A stretch of DNA of 42,076 nt from an uncultured Mailhella sp. (GCF_947631555.1 NZ_CANRLT010000015.1:1-42076); one strand, 5' to 3'. Positions 1-9,527 are shown, counted from the stretch's first letter. The notes: generated from the sequence alone by a model not told the origin. A program made the numbers and translations.

Positions 1-225
1 CTCTGGCGTTGTTTCAGCGATTTCGCGTTAACGGCAAGATCGAAGAACTTTTATCATTATTAAAGTGATACTCTCCGCATGGGCGTGAAGACCATGTGAC
101 TTGAGCTTCTGGTCAAGGAAGAGGGGGGATCATCTCCATCAGAAAAAACTCTTGAGATAATATAAAACGGCTTCAAAAAAGCACATGTACGCATTCATGC
201 CACATAAGGGCAATAGGCTCCCCCT

Positions 226-420
226 TTACCAGTCGTCCCCCAGCAATTCCCGTTTCAGTCTGGCCCGTACTTTGTGGTGAAGAGATTTGCTTGGCAGAAA
301 ACAACCAACTATGTTAAGCAACTTTCTTATGCATTGTCTATATATCTTTACTCTTAGATAATTCTTTGTTTTTATTCTTGAAAAAATCGCATTTCCTATA
401 GTTATATCACCGTCAGTATT
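226..420 (-). pseudogene. In-frame 3' continuation of the DUF1796-type gene, beyond a TGA stop
   Basis: Reading on past the TGA at 421-423 in the same frame gives 64 further sense codons before a TAA at 226-228. The translated tail is basic and ends in a motif of the type F-L-P-S-K-S-L-x-H-K-V-R, which resembles the C-terminal tails often seen on surface-polysaccharide enzymes. Its quality suggests that it was once part of the upstream gene and that one nonsense mutation cut it off. It has no start signal of its own. Bases 1-225 show no gene I can support. Confidence 0.5.
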
Positions 421-1041
421 TCACCCATTATTGATATGCGCTATAATCTTTATAATAAATTTTCCTAAACATCTTTCTTCAATTTTGTCAGAAGCATTAT
501 TATTCTGAATTATCAAAAGATAAATATTTTTATTAAACTTTCGAGAAAGTCTTTCTTGAGTATCAATGATATCTTCATCAGAAATATTTTCTCCTGTAAA
601 ACCCCACCAGACAAAAAGAACATATTTTACTTCATTAACTGTACTGTAAAGGCGCTTGATTCGGCGCTGATATTTTTTTATGACTTCAGGGTAGGCTCTA
701 TCTAAAATTGCCCCCTTGCTAAAATCATGAGGAGAAATAAGACCGATATTTTTATCTTTGTAAATATCACCATTCTCGTGCGTACCGACTTTTTCTAAGT
801 TATCTTTTTCTAGAAAACCAAGAAAATCGTTAAGGATGAGTTCAACCCTTCTTTTAAAAGCAGCTCCCCCCAGCCAATCAAAGGGATAGGCAGCATCCCG
901 CAGATAAAAAGCTCTAAGATAGTTTGCGCAGCCGCAATTCTCTCCAAGGCTGATGACCCGGTCAAAACGTGTAGTTTCAAGGAAGGATCGTTCGGCGGCG
1001 TTCCGGTTTGCTGCGTGTGGGGGAGAGGGAGGGGTAAACAT
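421..1041 (-). CDS. DUF1796-type putative papain-like cysteine peptidase (probably truncated)
   Basis: The N-terminal part has the family hallmark: S-L-G-E-N-C with the candidate nucleophile Cys36, followed by the P-F-D-W motif at residues 53-56. Members of this family (DUF1796, putative cysteine peptidase) are usually found among capsule, LPS or teichoic-acid genes; their substrate is not established. The start ATG at 1041 has GGAG seven bases upstream. The frame stops at TGA (421-423) but continues openly to 226, so the 206-residue product is probably a truncated form of a 271-residue protein. The coding sequence becomes clearly AT-rich after about codon 60, unlike the neighbouring genes, which suggests acquisition by transfer. 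Confidence 0.7.
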   Translation of the reverse strand: MFTPPSPPHAANRNAAERSFLETTRFDRVISLGENCGCANYLRAFYLRDAAYPFDWLGGAAFKRRVELILNDFLGFLEKDNLEKVGTHENGDIYKDKNIGLISPHDFSKGAILDRAYPEVIKKYQRRIKRLYSTVNEVKYVLFVWWGFTGENISDEDIIDTQERLSRKFNKNIYLLIIQNNNASDKIEERCLGKFIIKIIAHINNG

Positions 1042-1256
1042 ACGATAACTCCGTTATTTCAATGAGTTTCCCAAAAAAAGACCGCAGATTGACATGTGGG
1101 GTTGCCTAAAAAACATGCCACCCGTCAAACTCTTTTTTGACGTACCCCGCAGCCCTTCCCGCACAAAAGGCAGAAAGCGCCGCTGTGCTCCTTCACCTCA
1201 GGACCACTGCCCGGACGAAAAGCCGCCCTTCCTGCGAGGCAAGTGCTGCTTCCCGT

Positions 1257-2954
1257 TCAGTGGAAGCGGAGCGGCAGAGAGTCGGAAACACCGCCCGAGC
1301 GCATGTGCAGGGTAAAAACCTCATCTGATGCCGGAGCGAACGGCTCGAAAGCCAGGACGTTTTCGCCCGTGCGCGCCTCGCGGGTAAAGCGCTTCACCAC
1401 TCTGCCCTCAGCATCCGTGACACTGAAGAAGATCACCCGCTGTTCCGAGCTGCCGTAGGGAACCGTGTACAGGCCGGAATCGGGATGCCGCCGCAGATCC
1501 AGAGCGTCGGTTTCGTAGCCGGAATCCGTTCTGCGCAGGGGCAGGACAATCTGCGAAAAGCCATCGGCAGGCGGCAGTTCCCGCACTTCCATGCGGTCGA
1601 GTCCCTGCTGAACTTCCGGAATATTCATGAACAGCGTCCACAGAAGCCCGCTGCGGTAATTCTCCACCATGCAAACGATGGGAAGCTGGTCAATGGCCAG
1701 ATAGCTGTCGTCAAACCAGCCGTCCTTGAGGCTGAAGGCGTCATACGGCCCGTACTTGCCCCACATCTGTTCCCGGTAATTCTCCCAGAGGTTCCACAGG
1801 ACACGCATGGAGTACTCAGGCGTGTAGGGCATGGAGGCCAGTGCTGCGGTCGGCGCCACCGTGCCCACCTCGTTATAGGCCGACTGGTAGCGGTAGCCGC
1901 CCTTGATGTCGCAGGAGGTCAGCCCCCAGAAGCCCTCGCTGAACTGATGTTCAGCCGGGGCGGATTCCAGACAGTAGGCCCGGTTCATGAGCGCGTGGGT
2001 GGTGTTGCGCACCATGTAGCCGCGGCGGACATGCGCGTCTGCCATGCGGCGCGGGTCAAGTCCGATGAAGGAATAATGGGAAAGGAACATGCACCCGGCG
2101 TATTTATTGGCCGCCTCGATAGTATAGCCGTTGCCGGTCTTGGGGGTGTATTCCTCGGTGGAATACCAGAACTTCGCCGCTTCCCGCGAGATGGGATGCG
2201 TGGGAGAGCCGAGCGCCAGCACATACGCCACCATCGCTTCGTTGAAGCCTGAAATCTTCATGCCCATGTCAAAACCGTGATCCGGACTCCAGTGCCAGAA
2301 CAGACCGTTGTTTTCGGCCTTGGTGAACCAGTGCCAGTCCACGCCTTCCCAGAGTTCGGTGATGTCCCGGCGCAGCTGCTGTTCGGTCTCCAGGTCGGCA
2401 TCGAAATAGGCGCGGGCGATGAGCAGCCCCTGCATGAGGAAGGCCGTCTCCACGATGTCCGCGCCGTTGTCGTTTTCTCCAAACGCAATGGTTTTGCCCG
2501 TGCGTCCGTCCAGCCAGTGCGGGAAAGCCCCGTGCAGGCTCTGCCGTTCTGTCCTGTCCTTCAGAAAGCCCGTCATGGTAAGCAGGCGTTCCACAGCGGC
2601 ATCCCGCTCTATCCAGCCGCGTTCCACTGCCACAACGATGGCGGCCACGCCGAAGCCCGTGCCGCCGGTGGTGGCCTGTCCGCTCTTGCTGTTGCGGCTG
2701 TCCTCATAGGCCAGCCCGGATTCGGGGAAGGTATGTTCCCACATATAGCGGAAGGCGTCCCGCTGAAGCCGATCCAAAAGCTCACGATCCTGCAGAGAGC
2801 CGTCATGGGCGGCGGCTTCCGGTGCTGTGGCTGTGTCAGGCTGAGCTTCAGCAGCGGTCTGCGCGGCAGCAGGTTCCTGCTCAGCCGCAAAAACCGGAGA
2901 GAACGTCAGAAAAAAAGCCAGAACCGTGACCAGAGAACAGAAAAATTTCAACAT
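1257..2954 (-). CDS. Exported glucoamylase-family protein
   Basis: The protein matches the putative glucoamylase family (Pfam Glycoamylase). Conserved blocks seen are G-F-W-G-L-T-S near the middle, the G-T-V-A-P-T-A-A block, and a late block with Y-G-P-Y-D-A-F, I-D-Q-L-P-I-V and M-V-E-N-Y-R-S-G. I place the start at ATG 2954: it begins a clear signal peptide (K, then a hydrophobic run ending V-F-A) with GGATGG nearby. An upstream ATG at 2963 is possible. The open frame runs up to 3056, but that would put the start region inside the upstream terminator. A roughly 40-residue Ala/Pro/Glu-rich linker precedes the alpha/alpha-barrel domain. The product is likely periplasmic and acts on glucans; the substrate is not known. 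About 565 residues. Confidence 0.82.
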   Translation of the reverse strand: MLKFFCSLVTVLAFFLTFSPVFAAEQEPAAAQTAAEAQPDTATAPEAAAHDGSLQDRELLDRLQRDAFRYMWEHTFPESGLAYEDSRNSKSGQATTGGTGFGVAAIVVAVERGWIERDAAVERLLTMTGFLKDRTERQSLHGAFPHWLDGRTGKTIAFGENDNGADIVETAFLMQGLLIARAYFDADLETEQQLRRDITELWEGVDWHWFTKAENNGLFWHWSPDHGFDMGMKISGFNEAMVAYVLALGSPTHPISREAAKFWYSTEEYTPKTGNGYTIEAANKYAGCMFLSHYSFIGLDPRRMADAHVRRGYMVRNTTHALMNRAYCLESAPAEHQFSEGFWGLTSCDIKGGYRYQSAYNEVGTVAPTAALASMPYTPEYSMRVLWNLWENYREQMWGKYGPYDAFSLKDGWFDDSYLAIDQLPIVCMVENYRSGLLWTLFMNIPEVQQGLDRMEVRELPPADGFSQIVLPLRRTDSGYETDALDLRRHPDSGLYTVPYGSSEQRVIFFSVTDAEGRVVKRFTREARTGENVLAFEPFAPASDEVFTLHMRSGGVSDSLPLRFH

Positions 2955-3006
2955 GGCGGCCATCCGCTGGACAAGACTTCGCGCTTCACGCGGCGAAAGA
3001 CAGTGC

Positions 3007-3048
3007 AAATAAGGAAAAGGGGGAGCCACGAAAAGACGTGGTTCCCCC
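3007..3048 (-). terminator. Rho-independent terminator after rplQ
   Basis: Read on the minus strand, a stem of six plus five base pairs (arms 3043-3048 with 3019-3024, and 3037-3041 with 3026-3030, one internal mismatch, loop 3031-3036) is followed by TTTTCCTTATTT. It closes the alpha part of the ribosomal protein operon and separates it from the glucoamylase-family gene. Confidence 0.85.
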
Positions 3049-3073
3049 GGGAACAACCTGAATCAAAGGGCGC

Positions 3074-3466
3074 TCAGGCCTGCGCCGCTTCAGCAGGCTT
3101 GTCGGCTTCCTGCTTCGTCAGCTCAATGATGGCCATGGGAGCGCAGTCGCCGCGGCGCGGCAGGGCAAGCTTCACTACGCGGGTGAAGCCGCCGGGGATG
3201 CCCGCAAAGCGCGGAGCGATCTCATCGAACAGCTTCTGCACGAGCTGATGGCTGCCAAGATCGCGATACGCCTGACGGCGGGCGGCCAGATCATTGCGGC
3301 GGGCCAGGGTAATAAGGGATTCGACCACGCCGCGCAGCTCTTTGGCCTTGATCTCCGTGGTGCGAATACGGCCGTGCGTGAGCAGGGCCTTGGACATATT
3401 GCGAAGCAGAGCCTTGCGATGCGAAGGATTTCTGCTCAATTTCTTGCCAGAGTTGCTATGCCTCAT
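3074..3466 (-). CDS. rplQ: 50S ribosomal protein L17
   Basis: L17 is a large-subunit protein near the tunnel exit side. The N-terminus reads [12 protein letters not shown], typical of L17, and the 130-residue length fits the family. The start ATG at 3464-3466 overlaps the end of rpoA by 11 bases, which suggests translational coupling; the longer open frame up to 3868 is only the shadow of rpoA. It is the last gene of the alpha operon. Confidence 0.97.
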   Translation of the reverse strand: MRHSNSGKKLSRNPSHRKALLRNMSKALLTHGRIRTTEIKAKELRGVVESLITLARRNDLAARRQAYRDLGSHQLVQKLFDEIAPRFAGIPGGFTRVVKLALPRRGDCAPMAIIELTKQEADKPAEAAQA

Positions 3467-4499
3467 GGTGCTGCTTCCTCTTCCATTCCTGGTATTTCTT
3501 ATCGAAAGAATCGATCTTGATGCCGAAATCAAGGCCCATTTCCAAGAGAACATTCTTGATCTCGTCCAAGGACTTCTTGCCGAAGTTCTTGGTCTTGAGC
3601 ATTTCATTCTCGGAACGCTGCACCAGTTCGCCCACCAGAGAGATGTTGGCGCTGCGCAGGCAGTTGGTGGCCCGCACGGAAAGCTCAAGGTCATCGATAC
3701 TCTTGAAGAGATTTTCGTTGCATTCCCCGTTGTCGCTGACACCAAGACCGCCGTCTTCGGAAATCTGTTCGTCAAAGTTGATGAACACGGAGATCTGATC
3801 CTTGATGATCTTGGCACTGTAGGCGATAGCGTCTTCAGGGGTAACGGAGCCGTCCGTCCAGACCTCAAGGATGAGCTTGTCGTAGTTGGTCATCTGACCG
3901 ACACGGGCAGCCTCGACGGTGTAGGCAACCTTGCGCACGGGAGAGAAGCTGGAATCGAGCTTGATGACGCCAATCTCGTCGCCGAGACCTTCGTGCATAT
4001 CGGCGGGGACGTACCCCTTGCCCATGCGCACTTCAAACTCGAGATTGAACTCCACGTCCTCGGTGAGCGTGGCGATATGCAGTTCGGGGTTGAGCACGGA
4101 AACGTGCTGATTGCCCTGAATGTCGCCCGCGGTCACTTCACCCCTGGTGCCTGCGCTCAGGGTGATGACCTGGGGAACGTCCGTATCCATGGCGAGGCGA
4201 ACCTGCTTGATGTTCAGGATGATATCCGTCACATCCTCGAGCACACCGGGAATGGTGGTGAACTCATGCTGCACGCCCGCGATCTTGACGGACACGAAAG
4301 CCGCACCCTGAAGGGACGCCAAAAGCACTCTGCGCAGCGCGTTGCCGATGGTGGTGCCATAGCCGTGTTCCAGAGGCTCGCACACGAACTTCCCGTACAT
4401 GGTATCTTCGGGGTCGTTCTCGCGGACGATCTGTTCGGGCTTGACAAGCACCGCCCAGTTGCGGGCGTTGATGAGTCTGTTGGCTTGTTTGCTGAGCAT
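3456..4499 (-). CDS. rpoA: DNA-directed RNA polymerase alpha subunit
   Basis: RpoA dimerises to seed RNA polymerase assembly, and its C-terminal domain contacts UP elements and activators. The 347 residues contain the N-terminal dimerisation domain ([13 protein letters not shown] near residue 50) and the helix-hairpin-helix C-terminal domain (R-A-T-N-C-L and [10 protein letters not shown]). It lies between rpsD (12 bases) and rplQ (overlap), the normal alpha-operon place. Confidence 0.98.
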   Translation of the reverse strand: MLSKQANRLINARNWAVLVKPEQIVRENDPEDTMYGKFVCEPLEHGYGTTIGNALRRVLLASLQGAAFVSVKIAGVQHEFTTIPGVLEDVTDIILNIKQVRLAMDTDVPQVITLSAGTRGEVTAGDIQGNQHVSVLNPELHIATLTEDVEFNLEFEVRMGKGYVPADMHEGLGDEIGVIKLDSSFSPVRKVAYTVEAARVGQMTNYDKLILEVWTDGSVTPEDAIAYSAKIIKDQISVFINFDEQISEDGGLGVSDNGECNENLFKSIDDLELSVRATNCLRSANISLVGELVQRSENEMLKTKNFGKKSLDEIKNVLLEMGLDFGIKIDSFDKKYQEWKRKQHHEA

Positions 4500-4511
4500 G
4501 GCGCTTCCTGC

Positions 4512-5138
4512 TTATTTCGAGTAAAGTTCGACGATAAGAGATTCTTCGATGGGAGTCTGAATATCGTCGCGCTGGGGCAGGGCCTTGACAACACCCTTGA
4601 ACGCGGAACCGTCCACTTCCACCCAGGCGGGGCAGCCGCGGCGGGCGAGTACGTCCTGAGCGGCGGCGATGACAGGGATGCCGCGATGCTTTTCGGGAAC
4701 GGCGATCTCATCGCCCACGCGCACCTGAAGGGACGGAATGGTCACCTTGCGGCCGTTGAGCGTGAAGATGCCGTGGCGGACGAGCTGGCGCGCCTGACTG
4801 CGGGAGTTGGCGAAGCCCATGCGGTAGACCACGTTGTCCAGACGGCGTTCCAGGATGATGAGCAGGTTGGCGCCCGTCACGCCCTTGGCCATGTCCGCAT
4901 CCTCGAAGTAGCCGCGGAACTGCTTTTCCAGCACGCCGTAGATGCGGCGCACCTTCATCTTCTCGCGGAGCTGAAGCGCGTATTCGCTGAGCTTCTTGCG
5001 GGCACGGCCATGCTGACCGGGAGCATAGGGACGGCGATCCTGAGCGCACTTGTCGGTGAAGCAGCGGTCGCCCTTCAAAAACAGCTTGGTGCCTTCACGA
5101 CGGCAAAGCCGGCATTTGGCGTCATTATATTTTGCCAA
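4512..5138 (-). CDS. rpsD: 30S ribosomal protein S4, zinc-binding type
   Basis: S4 is a primary 16S rRNA-binding assembly protein and part of the mRNA entry and accuracy centre. In many bacteria it also represses the alpha operon. The 208 residues include the S4 RNA-binding fold ([12 protein letters not shown]) and four N-terminal cysteines, Cys9, Cys12, Cys26 and Cys31, so this is the zinc-binding form. It is preceded by rpsK and followed closely by rpoA. Confidence 0.98.
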   Translation of the reverse strand: MAKYNDAKCRLCRREGTKLFLKGDRCFTDKCAQDRRPYAPGQHGRARKKLSEYALQLREKMKVRRIYGVLEKQFRGYFEDADMAKGVTGANLLIILERRLDNVVYRMGFANSRSQARQLVRHGIFTLNGRKVTIPSLQVRVGDEIAVPEKHRGIPVIAAAQDVLARRGCPAWVEVDGSAFKGVVKALPQRDDIQTPIEESLIVELYSK

Positions 5139-5163
5139 GGCTAGTTCTCCTTGCCTTCATGCG

Positions 5164-5553
5164 TTAGACGCGGCGCCGCTTGGGAGGACGGCAGCCGTTG
5201 TGGGGGATGGGCGTAACATCGCGGATGAACGCGACCTTGAACCCGGCGGCGTTGATAGCGCGCAGCGCGGACTCTCGCCCCGCGCCAGGACCCTTCACAT
5301 ACACGCCCACGGTACGCATACCGTTGTCCTGAGCACGGCGGGCGGCGTTTTCTGCGGCCACCTGCGCGGCAAAGGGCGTGGACTTGCGCGACCCCTTGAA
5401 GCCGCTCTGACCGGCAGAGGACCAGCTCACGGTATTGCCGCGGGTATCCGTGAAGGTAATGATCGTATTATTGAAAGAAGCCGCGATATGGGCGATGCCC
5501 AGCGGAATATTCTTCTTTTCCTTCTTCTTGACTGCACGTTTGGCTCTTGCCAT
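5164..5553 (-). CDS. rpsK: 30S ribosomal protein S11
   Basis: S11 sits in the platform of the small subunit and lines the mRNA path near the E site. The 129 residues show the typical core ([17 protein letters not shown]) and the basic C-terminus with [13 protein letters not shown]. It lies in the expected order between rpsM and rpsD. Confidence 0.98.
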   Translation of the reverse strand: MARAKRAVKKKEKKNIPLGIAHIAASFNNTIITFTDTRGNTVSWSSAGQSGFKGSRKSTPFAAQVAAENAARRAQDNGMRTVGVYVKGPGAGRESALRAINAAGFKVAFIRDVTPIPHNGCRPPKRRRV

Positions 5554-5619
5554 CTTGCACTTCCTTGGAGCTAGGGTGTCTTGATCAGCCGAAGCATGGC
5601 TGTATCAGATAACAGCTTC

Positions 5620-5988
5620 CTACTTCTTCTTGCCCACATTGCCGCGGCGCGGACCCTTGCGGGTACGGGCGTTGGTGTGCGTACGCTGACCATGAACGGG
5701 CAGACCACGGCGGTGCCGCAGGCCACGGTAGCAGCCAATATCCATCAGACGCTTGATGTTCGAAGCCACGTCGCGGCGAAGATCGCCCTCGACCTTGTGG
5801 TTCGTTTCGATTTCCTTACGGACTTCGTTCACCTCGTCGGCGCTCAGATCATCAATGCTGCGCGTCCAGTCGATACCGGAAGCGGCGAGGATCTGAAGGG
5901 CGGTAGCCCGGCCGATGCCGTAAATATAGGTAAGGGCGATGTCCGCTCTTTTACCACGGGGCAGTTCAATGCCTGCAATTCTGGCCAC
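5620..5988 (-). CDS. rpsM: 30S ribosomal protein S13
   Basis: S13 is in the 30S head, contacts the P-site tRNA and forms bridges to the 50S subunit. The 122 residues begin [10 protein letters not shown], contain the Y-I-Y-G-I-G-R helix-hairpin region, and end in the lysine/arginine-rich tail after [15 protein letters not shown], all typical of S13. It follows rpmJ. Confidence 0.98.
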   Translation of the reverse strand: MARIAGIELPRGKRADIALTYIYGIGRATALQILAASGIDWTRSIDDLSADEVNEVRKEIETNHKVEGDLRRDVASNIKRLMDIGCYRGLRHRRGLPVHGQRTHTNARTRKGPRRGNVGKKK

Positions 5989-6006
5989 GTTAAGACTCCT
6001 GCAACG

Positions 6007-6120
6007 TTAGCCCTGGCGCTGCTTATGCCGGGGGTTTTCGCAGATCACTCTCAAAACACCCTTGCGCCGGATCACCTTGCACTTGGGGCAGATTTTTTTG
6101 ACGGACGGCCTGACTTTCAT
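6007..6120 (-). CDS. rpmJ: 50S ribosomal protein L36, zinc-ribbon type
   Basis: This short gene encodes a 37-residue protein that starts M-K-V-R-P-S-V-K-K and carries Cys11, Cys14, Cys27 and His32, the zinc ribbon of the L36 C+ form. L36 organises 23S rRNA helices late in 50S assembly. It lies between map and rpsM, the common place at the spc/alpha boundary. No infA is seen beside it. Confidence 0.96.
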
Positions 6121-6182
6121 CGCTCACTCCGTTAGTTACTTTCGATACGCGATTAGGGCGAAGATTCGCCTGAACCGTTTCT

Positions 6183-6209
6183 CTTATCTGGTTATCGTTA
6201 CCCTGTCAA
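6183..6209 (-). promoter_or_regulatory. Candidate sigma-70 promoter for rpmJ and the alpha genes
   Basis: On the minus strand a perfect TTGACA (6204-6209) stands 15 bases upstream of GATAAG (6183-6188, four of six matches to TATAAT). It is in the 113-base gap between map and rpmJ, the largest gap inside the ribosomal cluster. The spacing is short, so this is a candidate only. Confidence 0.35.
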
Positions 6210-6233
6210 GGGCAGTAGTTCACGACGCGGAAA

Positions 6234-7034
6234 TCACTTTCGGAAATTGCTCGACAGGCTGAGGATCTCAGCGCCGTCGGAGTGTATCGCTACCGTATGT
6301 TCCCAGTGGGCTGACAGACTGCGATCCTTCATCTTCGTCGTCCAGCCGTCCGGCATGATCTCCACTTCATGGGTGCCGATTGCCAACATAGGCTCAATGG
6401 CCAAAACCATGCCTGGTTTCAGCGGAGGTCCGCCCGGAACACCGTCGATCATGCCGCCGCGTGGCACGAAATTCGGAACTTCCGGCTTTTCGTGAAGGCT
6501 GGCGCCAACGCCGTGCCCCACAAAATCACGAACCACATGAAGCCCTTCCGCTTCGGCGTAACGCTGCACCGCCGCCGAAATCGCATACAAATTGTTCCCG
6601 GGGCGGGCCGCCTCAATGCCGAGTTCCAGGCAGTGCCTCGTCACCTCGGAAAGATGCCTGGCCTCCTCGGACACCTCGCCGCAGAAGGCGGTGCGGGCCG
6701 AATCCCCGTTGAAGCCCTGATAGTTCACGCCCATATCGAAGCTGATGATGTCCCCTTCCTTCAGAATGATGTCCCTGGAAGGGAATCCGTGGATCAGGGT
6801 TTCGTTGACCGAGCAGCAGACCGCGAAAGGATAGCCGCAGTAGTTGAGGAAATTGGGCGTCACGCCCATATCGCTGCACATCTTCCGCGCCAGCTCGTCA
6901 AAAAACATGGTGGAAACGCCGGGGCGCACGTTGGCCACCAGTTCGTCAAGAATGGCGGCCGTCATGCCGTTGGCCACGCGCATGAGTTCGATCTCATGCT
7001 CATTCTTGATAAAAATACCCCGGAACTTTTTCAT
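6234..7034 (-). CDS. map: Type I methionine aminopeptidase
   Basis: The enzyme removes the initiator methionine from nascent proteins in the cytoplasm. The metal ligands are visible: Asp in S-F-D-M-G-V, Asp in G-D-S-A-R-T, His in F-V-G-H-G-V-G, Glu in A-I-E-P-M-L and Glu in W-E-H-T-V; the substrate-site His is in T-L-I-H-G-F-P. At 266 residues it is a normal type I enzyme. It follows secY by 16 bases, as in many spc operons. Confidence 0.97.
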   Translation of the reverse strand: MKKFRGIFIKNEHEIELMRVANGMTAAILDELVANVRPGVSTMFFDELARKMCSDMGVTPNFLNYCGYPFAVCCSVNETLIHGFPSRDIILKEGDIISFDMGVNYQGFNGDSARTAFCGEVSEEARHLSEVTRHCLELGIEAARPGNNLYAISAAVQRYAEAEGLHVVRDFVGHGVGASLHEKPEVPNFVPRGGMIDGVPGGPPLKPGMVLAIEPMLAIGTHEVEIMPDGWTTKMKDRSLSAHWEHTVAIHSDGAEILSLSSNFRK

Positions 7035-7050
7035 GATGCACCTTCGCAGG

Positions 7051-8349
7051 CTACCGCCTGGACTTGCCCATAAGACCTTCGTACTGCTGCGAGATCATGT
7101 GGGATTCCACCTGCCCCATGAAGTCAATGGCCACGCCGACGAGGATCAGCAGGCTTGTTCCACCGAAGTAGAAGGGCACGTTGAACTGCGCAATGAGCAG
7201 CATGGGCAGCACGGAGATGATGGAGATATAGATGCCGCCCCAGAAGGTCAGCCGGGTGAGCACGTTGTCAATATACTCACGGGTCTTTTCGCCGGGACGG
7301 ATTCCCGGGACAAAGCCCCCCGCCTTCTTCAGATTCTCGGCGATGTCCTTGGGGTCAAAGATGATCGCGGTGTAGAAGAAGCAGAAGAAGAAGATCAGGC
7401 CGACGAAGATGATGTTATACACAATGGACGTGGGCTGGAACCAGGAGACCACCCGCTGAAGCCACAGTGCCGTGGAGAAGCCCGCCACCGTTGCCGGAAA
7501 GAGCAGAAGGCTCTGGGCGAAGATGGGCGGGATGACGCCCGCGGTATTGATGCGCAGGGGCAGGTGCGTGGTCTGGCCGCCGTACATCTTTCTGCCGATC
7601 TGGCGCTTGGCGTACTGGATGGGAATCCGGCGCTGGGCGCGTTCGACAAAGACGATGCCCACGGTCACGGCAAGCATCATGATCAGGATAAGGAGGGCAA
7701 ACACGATATTGATGTCCCCGGCCTTGATGAGCTGGTAGGAACGCACAAGGGCGCCCGGGATGCCCACCACGATGCCGGAGAAGATGATGAGGGAAATGCC
7801 GTTCCCTATGCCTTTCGCGGTAATCTGCTCGCCGAGCCACATGATCAGGATGGTGCCCGCCGTAAGGGTGACGATGGTCACCAGGCGGAATTCCCAGCCG
7901 GGATGGAGAACCACGGGAGCGTTTTCAGGGCTGACCATGCCCTCCAGGAGAGCGGCGATGCCGAAGCCCTGAATGACGGTGATCAGCACGGTGAGGTAGC
8001 GGGTGTACTGCGTGATCTTGCGTCTGCCGGCCTGCCCTTCTTCCTTGGCCATGCGCTTGATCTCGGGACTGACCACCTGCATGAGCTGCAGGATGATGGA
8101 AGCCGAGATGTACGGCATGATGCCCAGGGCGAACACGGAGACATTGCGGAGACCGCCGCCGGAGAACATGTCCAGCAGAGCGAACACCGACCCCTGGAGA
8201 CTGGCGAAGAAGTGCGAGAGCGCGCTCACATCGATGCCCGGCACCGGCACATGGACCCCCACCCTGTACATGCACAGGATGAACAGGGTCCAGGCCAGTT
8301 TGATGCGCAGCTCAGGGCTTACCGCCCTTTTGTCCATGCCGGCTGCCAT
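7051..8349 (-). CDS. secY: Preprotein translocase channel subunit SecY
   Basis: SecY forms the protein-conducting channel with SecE and SecG in the inner membrane. The 432 residues show about ten hydrophobic segments and family blocks such as V-P-V-P-G-I-D near residue 35, L-G-I-M-P-Y-I-S-A-S-I, R-R-I-P-I-Q-Y-A and G-G-x-x-x-L-P-L-R-I-N-x-A-G-V-I-P-P-I-F-A. It is three bases downstream of rplO, as usual in the spc operon. Confidence 0.98.
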   Translation of the reverse strand: MAAGMDKRAVSPELRIKLAWTLFILCMYRVGVHVPVPGIDVSALSHFFASLQGSVFALLDMFSGGGLRNVSVFALGIMPYISASIILQLMQVVSPEIKRMAKEEGQAGRRKITQYTRYLTVLITVIQGFGIAALLEGMVSPENAPVVLHPGWEFRLVTIVTLTAGTILIMWLGEQITAKGIGNGISLIIFSGIVVGIPGALVRSYQLIKAGDINIVFALLILIMMLAVTVGIVFVERAQRRIPIQYAKRQIGRKMYGGQTTHLPLRINTAGVIPPIFAQSLLLFPATVAGFSTALWLQRVVSWFQPTSIVYNIIFVGLIFFFCFFYTAIIFDPKDIAENLKKAGGFVPGIRPGEKTREYIDNVLTRLTFWGGIYISIISVLPMLLIAQFNVPFYFGGTSLLILVGVAIDFMGQVESHMISQQYEGLMGKSRR

Positions 8350-8352
8350 GGG

Positions 8353-8829
8353 CTATTCCCCGGCGGCAGCAGGTTCTGCGTCAGCAAGAAGTTCCTTCAC
8401 TTCGCCGCCCGCGGCAAGGATCTTGTCCCTGGCGGACTGGCTGAACCGGAAGGCTTCGATGCTGACGGGACGGGACACTTCGCCTTTGCCGAGCACCTTG
8501 ACGAGAGCGCCCCTGACCAGCCCGCGGCTGTAGATGTCCTCAAGCGAGATCTCCTTCTGATCTTCAGGGAAGGCAGCCAGCAGGCGATCGAGGTTGATGA
8601 CTTCGTAGGTGACCTTGAACAGATAATTCTTGAAGCCGCGCTTGGGCAGACGGCGCTGAAGCGGCATCTGGCCGCCTTCAAAGCCGGGGCGGACGCCGCC
8701 GCCGGAGCGGGCGTTCTGACCCTTGTGGCCCTTGCCGGACGTGCCGCCCAGACCGGAACCGGCGCCGCGGCCGACACGCTTGCGGCCCTTGCGTTCCTCA
8801 GGGAAGGGATACAGTTCGTTAAGTCTCAT
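8353..8829 (-). CDS. rplO: 50S ribosomal protein L15
   Basis: L15 is a 23S rRNA-binding assembly protein of the large subunit. The 158-residue product begins M-R-L-N-E-L-Y-P and has the glycine- and basic-rich N-terminal extension (R-V-G-R-G-x-G-S-G-x-G) and the R-P-G-F-E-G-G-Q-M-P-L motif. Its start shares one base with the stop of rpmD (TAATG), indicating coupled translation. It ends with an Ala/Glu-rich tail longer than in E. coli. Confidence 0.98.
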   Translation of the reverse strand: MRLNELYPFPEERKGRKRVGRGAGSGLGGTSGKGHKGQNARSGGGVRPGFEGGQMPLQRRLPKRGFKNYLFKVTYEVINLDRLLAAFPEDQKEISLEDIYSRGLVRGALVKVLGKGEVSRPVSIEAFRFSQSARDKILAAGGEVKELLADAEPAAAGE

Positions 8830-9005
8830 TATGCAACGACCTCAACCAGGTGGGACACGCTGGCGATCATGCCGCGGGTGGCGGCGTTATCCTTAAGGGT
8901 TTTTACCATCTCACGGCGGCGCAGCCCCATGGCGTCCAGAACCTTTCTCTGGTACGGGGTCGTGCCGATACGGCTTTTGATGAGCTTTACCTTGATTTCA
9001 GACAT
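8829..9005 (-). CDS. rpmD: 50S ribosomal protein L30
   Basis: This 58-residue frame encodes L30: it starts M-S-E-I-K-V-K-L-I-K-S, then I-G-T-T-P-Y-Q-R and M-G-L-R-R-R, the signature of the family. L30 binds 23S rRNA near the 5S region. The stop overlaps the rplO start by one base. The position between rpsE and rplO is canonical. Confidence 0.96.
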   Translation of the reverse strand: MSEIKVKLIKSRIGTTPYQRKVLDAMGLRRREMVKTLKDNAATRGMIASVSHLVEVVA

Positions 9006-9023
9006 GGCGATCCACCTTGTGCC

Positions 9024-9527
9024 CTACTTGCGGGGGGCTTCCAGTTTCTTACCGCGCACTTCGGACACGGCCTCGGCGCTGCGCAGGGAGGTCAGCCCTT
9101 CCACGGTGGCGCGAAGCACGTTGTGCGGGTTATTGGTGCCGATGGCCTTGGCAAGCACGTCGGTGACGCCGGCGGCTTCCATCACCGCACGCACCGCACC
9201 GCCGGCGATGATGCCGGTACCGCGGGAGGCGGGCTTCAGGAGGACGCGGCCCGCACCAAAGCGGCCAAGCACCTCATAAGGCAGCGTGCCTTCCACCAGG
9301 GGAACCTGAACCATGCTCTTGCGGGCGCGTTCGGTGGCCTTGCGCAGAGCTTCGGGCACTTCCTGGGCCTTGCCCAGACCATAGCCCACGTTGCCCTTGC
9401 CGTCGCCGACGACCATGAGGGCGCTGAAGCTGAAGCGGCGGCCGCCCTTCACGACCTTGGCAACGCGGTTCAGACTGACGATCTTTTCAATAAAGCCGGA
9501 ATCCTGCTGCGTTTGCTGCTGTTCCAT
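9024..9527 (-). CDS. rpsE: 30S ribosomal protein S5
   Basis: S5 contributes to decoding accuracy, mRNA unwinding at the entry site and spectinomycin binding. The 167 residues contain the double-stranded RNA-binding-like N domain ([18 protein letters not shown]-x-V-G-Y-G) and the C-terminal domain with [12 protein letters not shown] chose ATG 9527 (M-E-Q-Q-Q): it has AGGA eight bases upstream. The longer frame from 9560 would run into rplR and has no better ribosome-binding site. Confidence 0.97.
   Translation of the reverse strand: MEQQQTQQDSGFIEKIVSLNRVAKVVKGGRRFSFSALMVVGDGKGNVGYGLGKAQEVPEALRKATERARKSMVQVPLVEGTLPYEVLGRFGAGRVLLKPASRGTGIIAGGAVRAVMEAAGVTDVLAKAIGTNNPHNVLRATVEGLTSLRSAEAVSEVRGKKLEAPRK

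Noticed and set aside
421..423. TGA as selenocysteine codon
   Set aside because: The context is not a known selenoprotein site, and the family's candidate nucleophile cysteine is far upstream. A nonsense mutation is simpler.
3074..3868. Long version of rplQ (264 residues)
   Set aside because: The first half is the shadow of rpoA in another frame; L17 homology begins exactly at ATG 3466.
3294..5144. 616-residue open frame on the plus strand
   Set aside because: It lies antisense to rplQ, rpoA and rpsD, which are certain.
6121..6233. infA between map and rpmJ
   Set aside because: The gap is only 113 bases and holds no IF-1-like frame; it looks like a promoter region.
6844..9279. 811-residue open frame on the plus strand
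   Set aside because: It is the antisense shadow of map, secY, rplO and rpmD; its composition is rich in His, Asp and Gly as expected for an antisense frame in GC-rich DNA.
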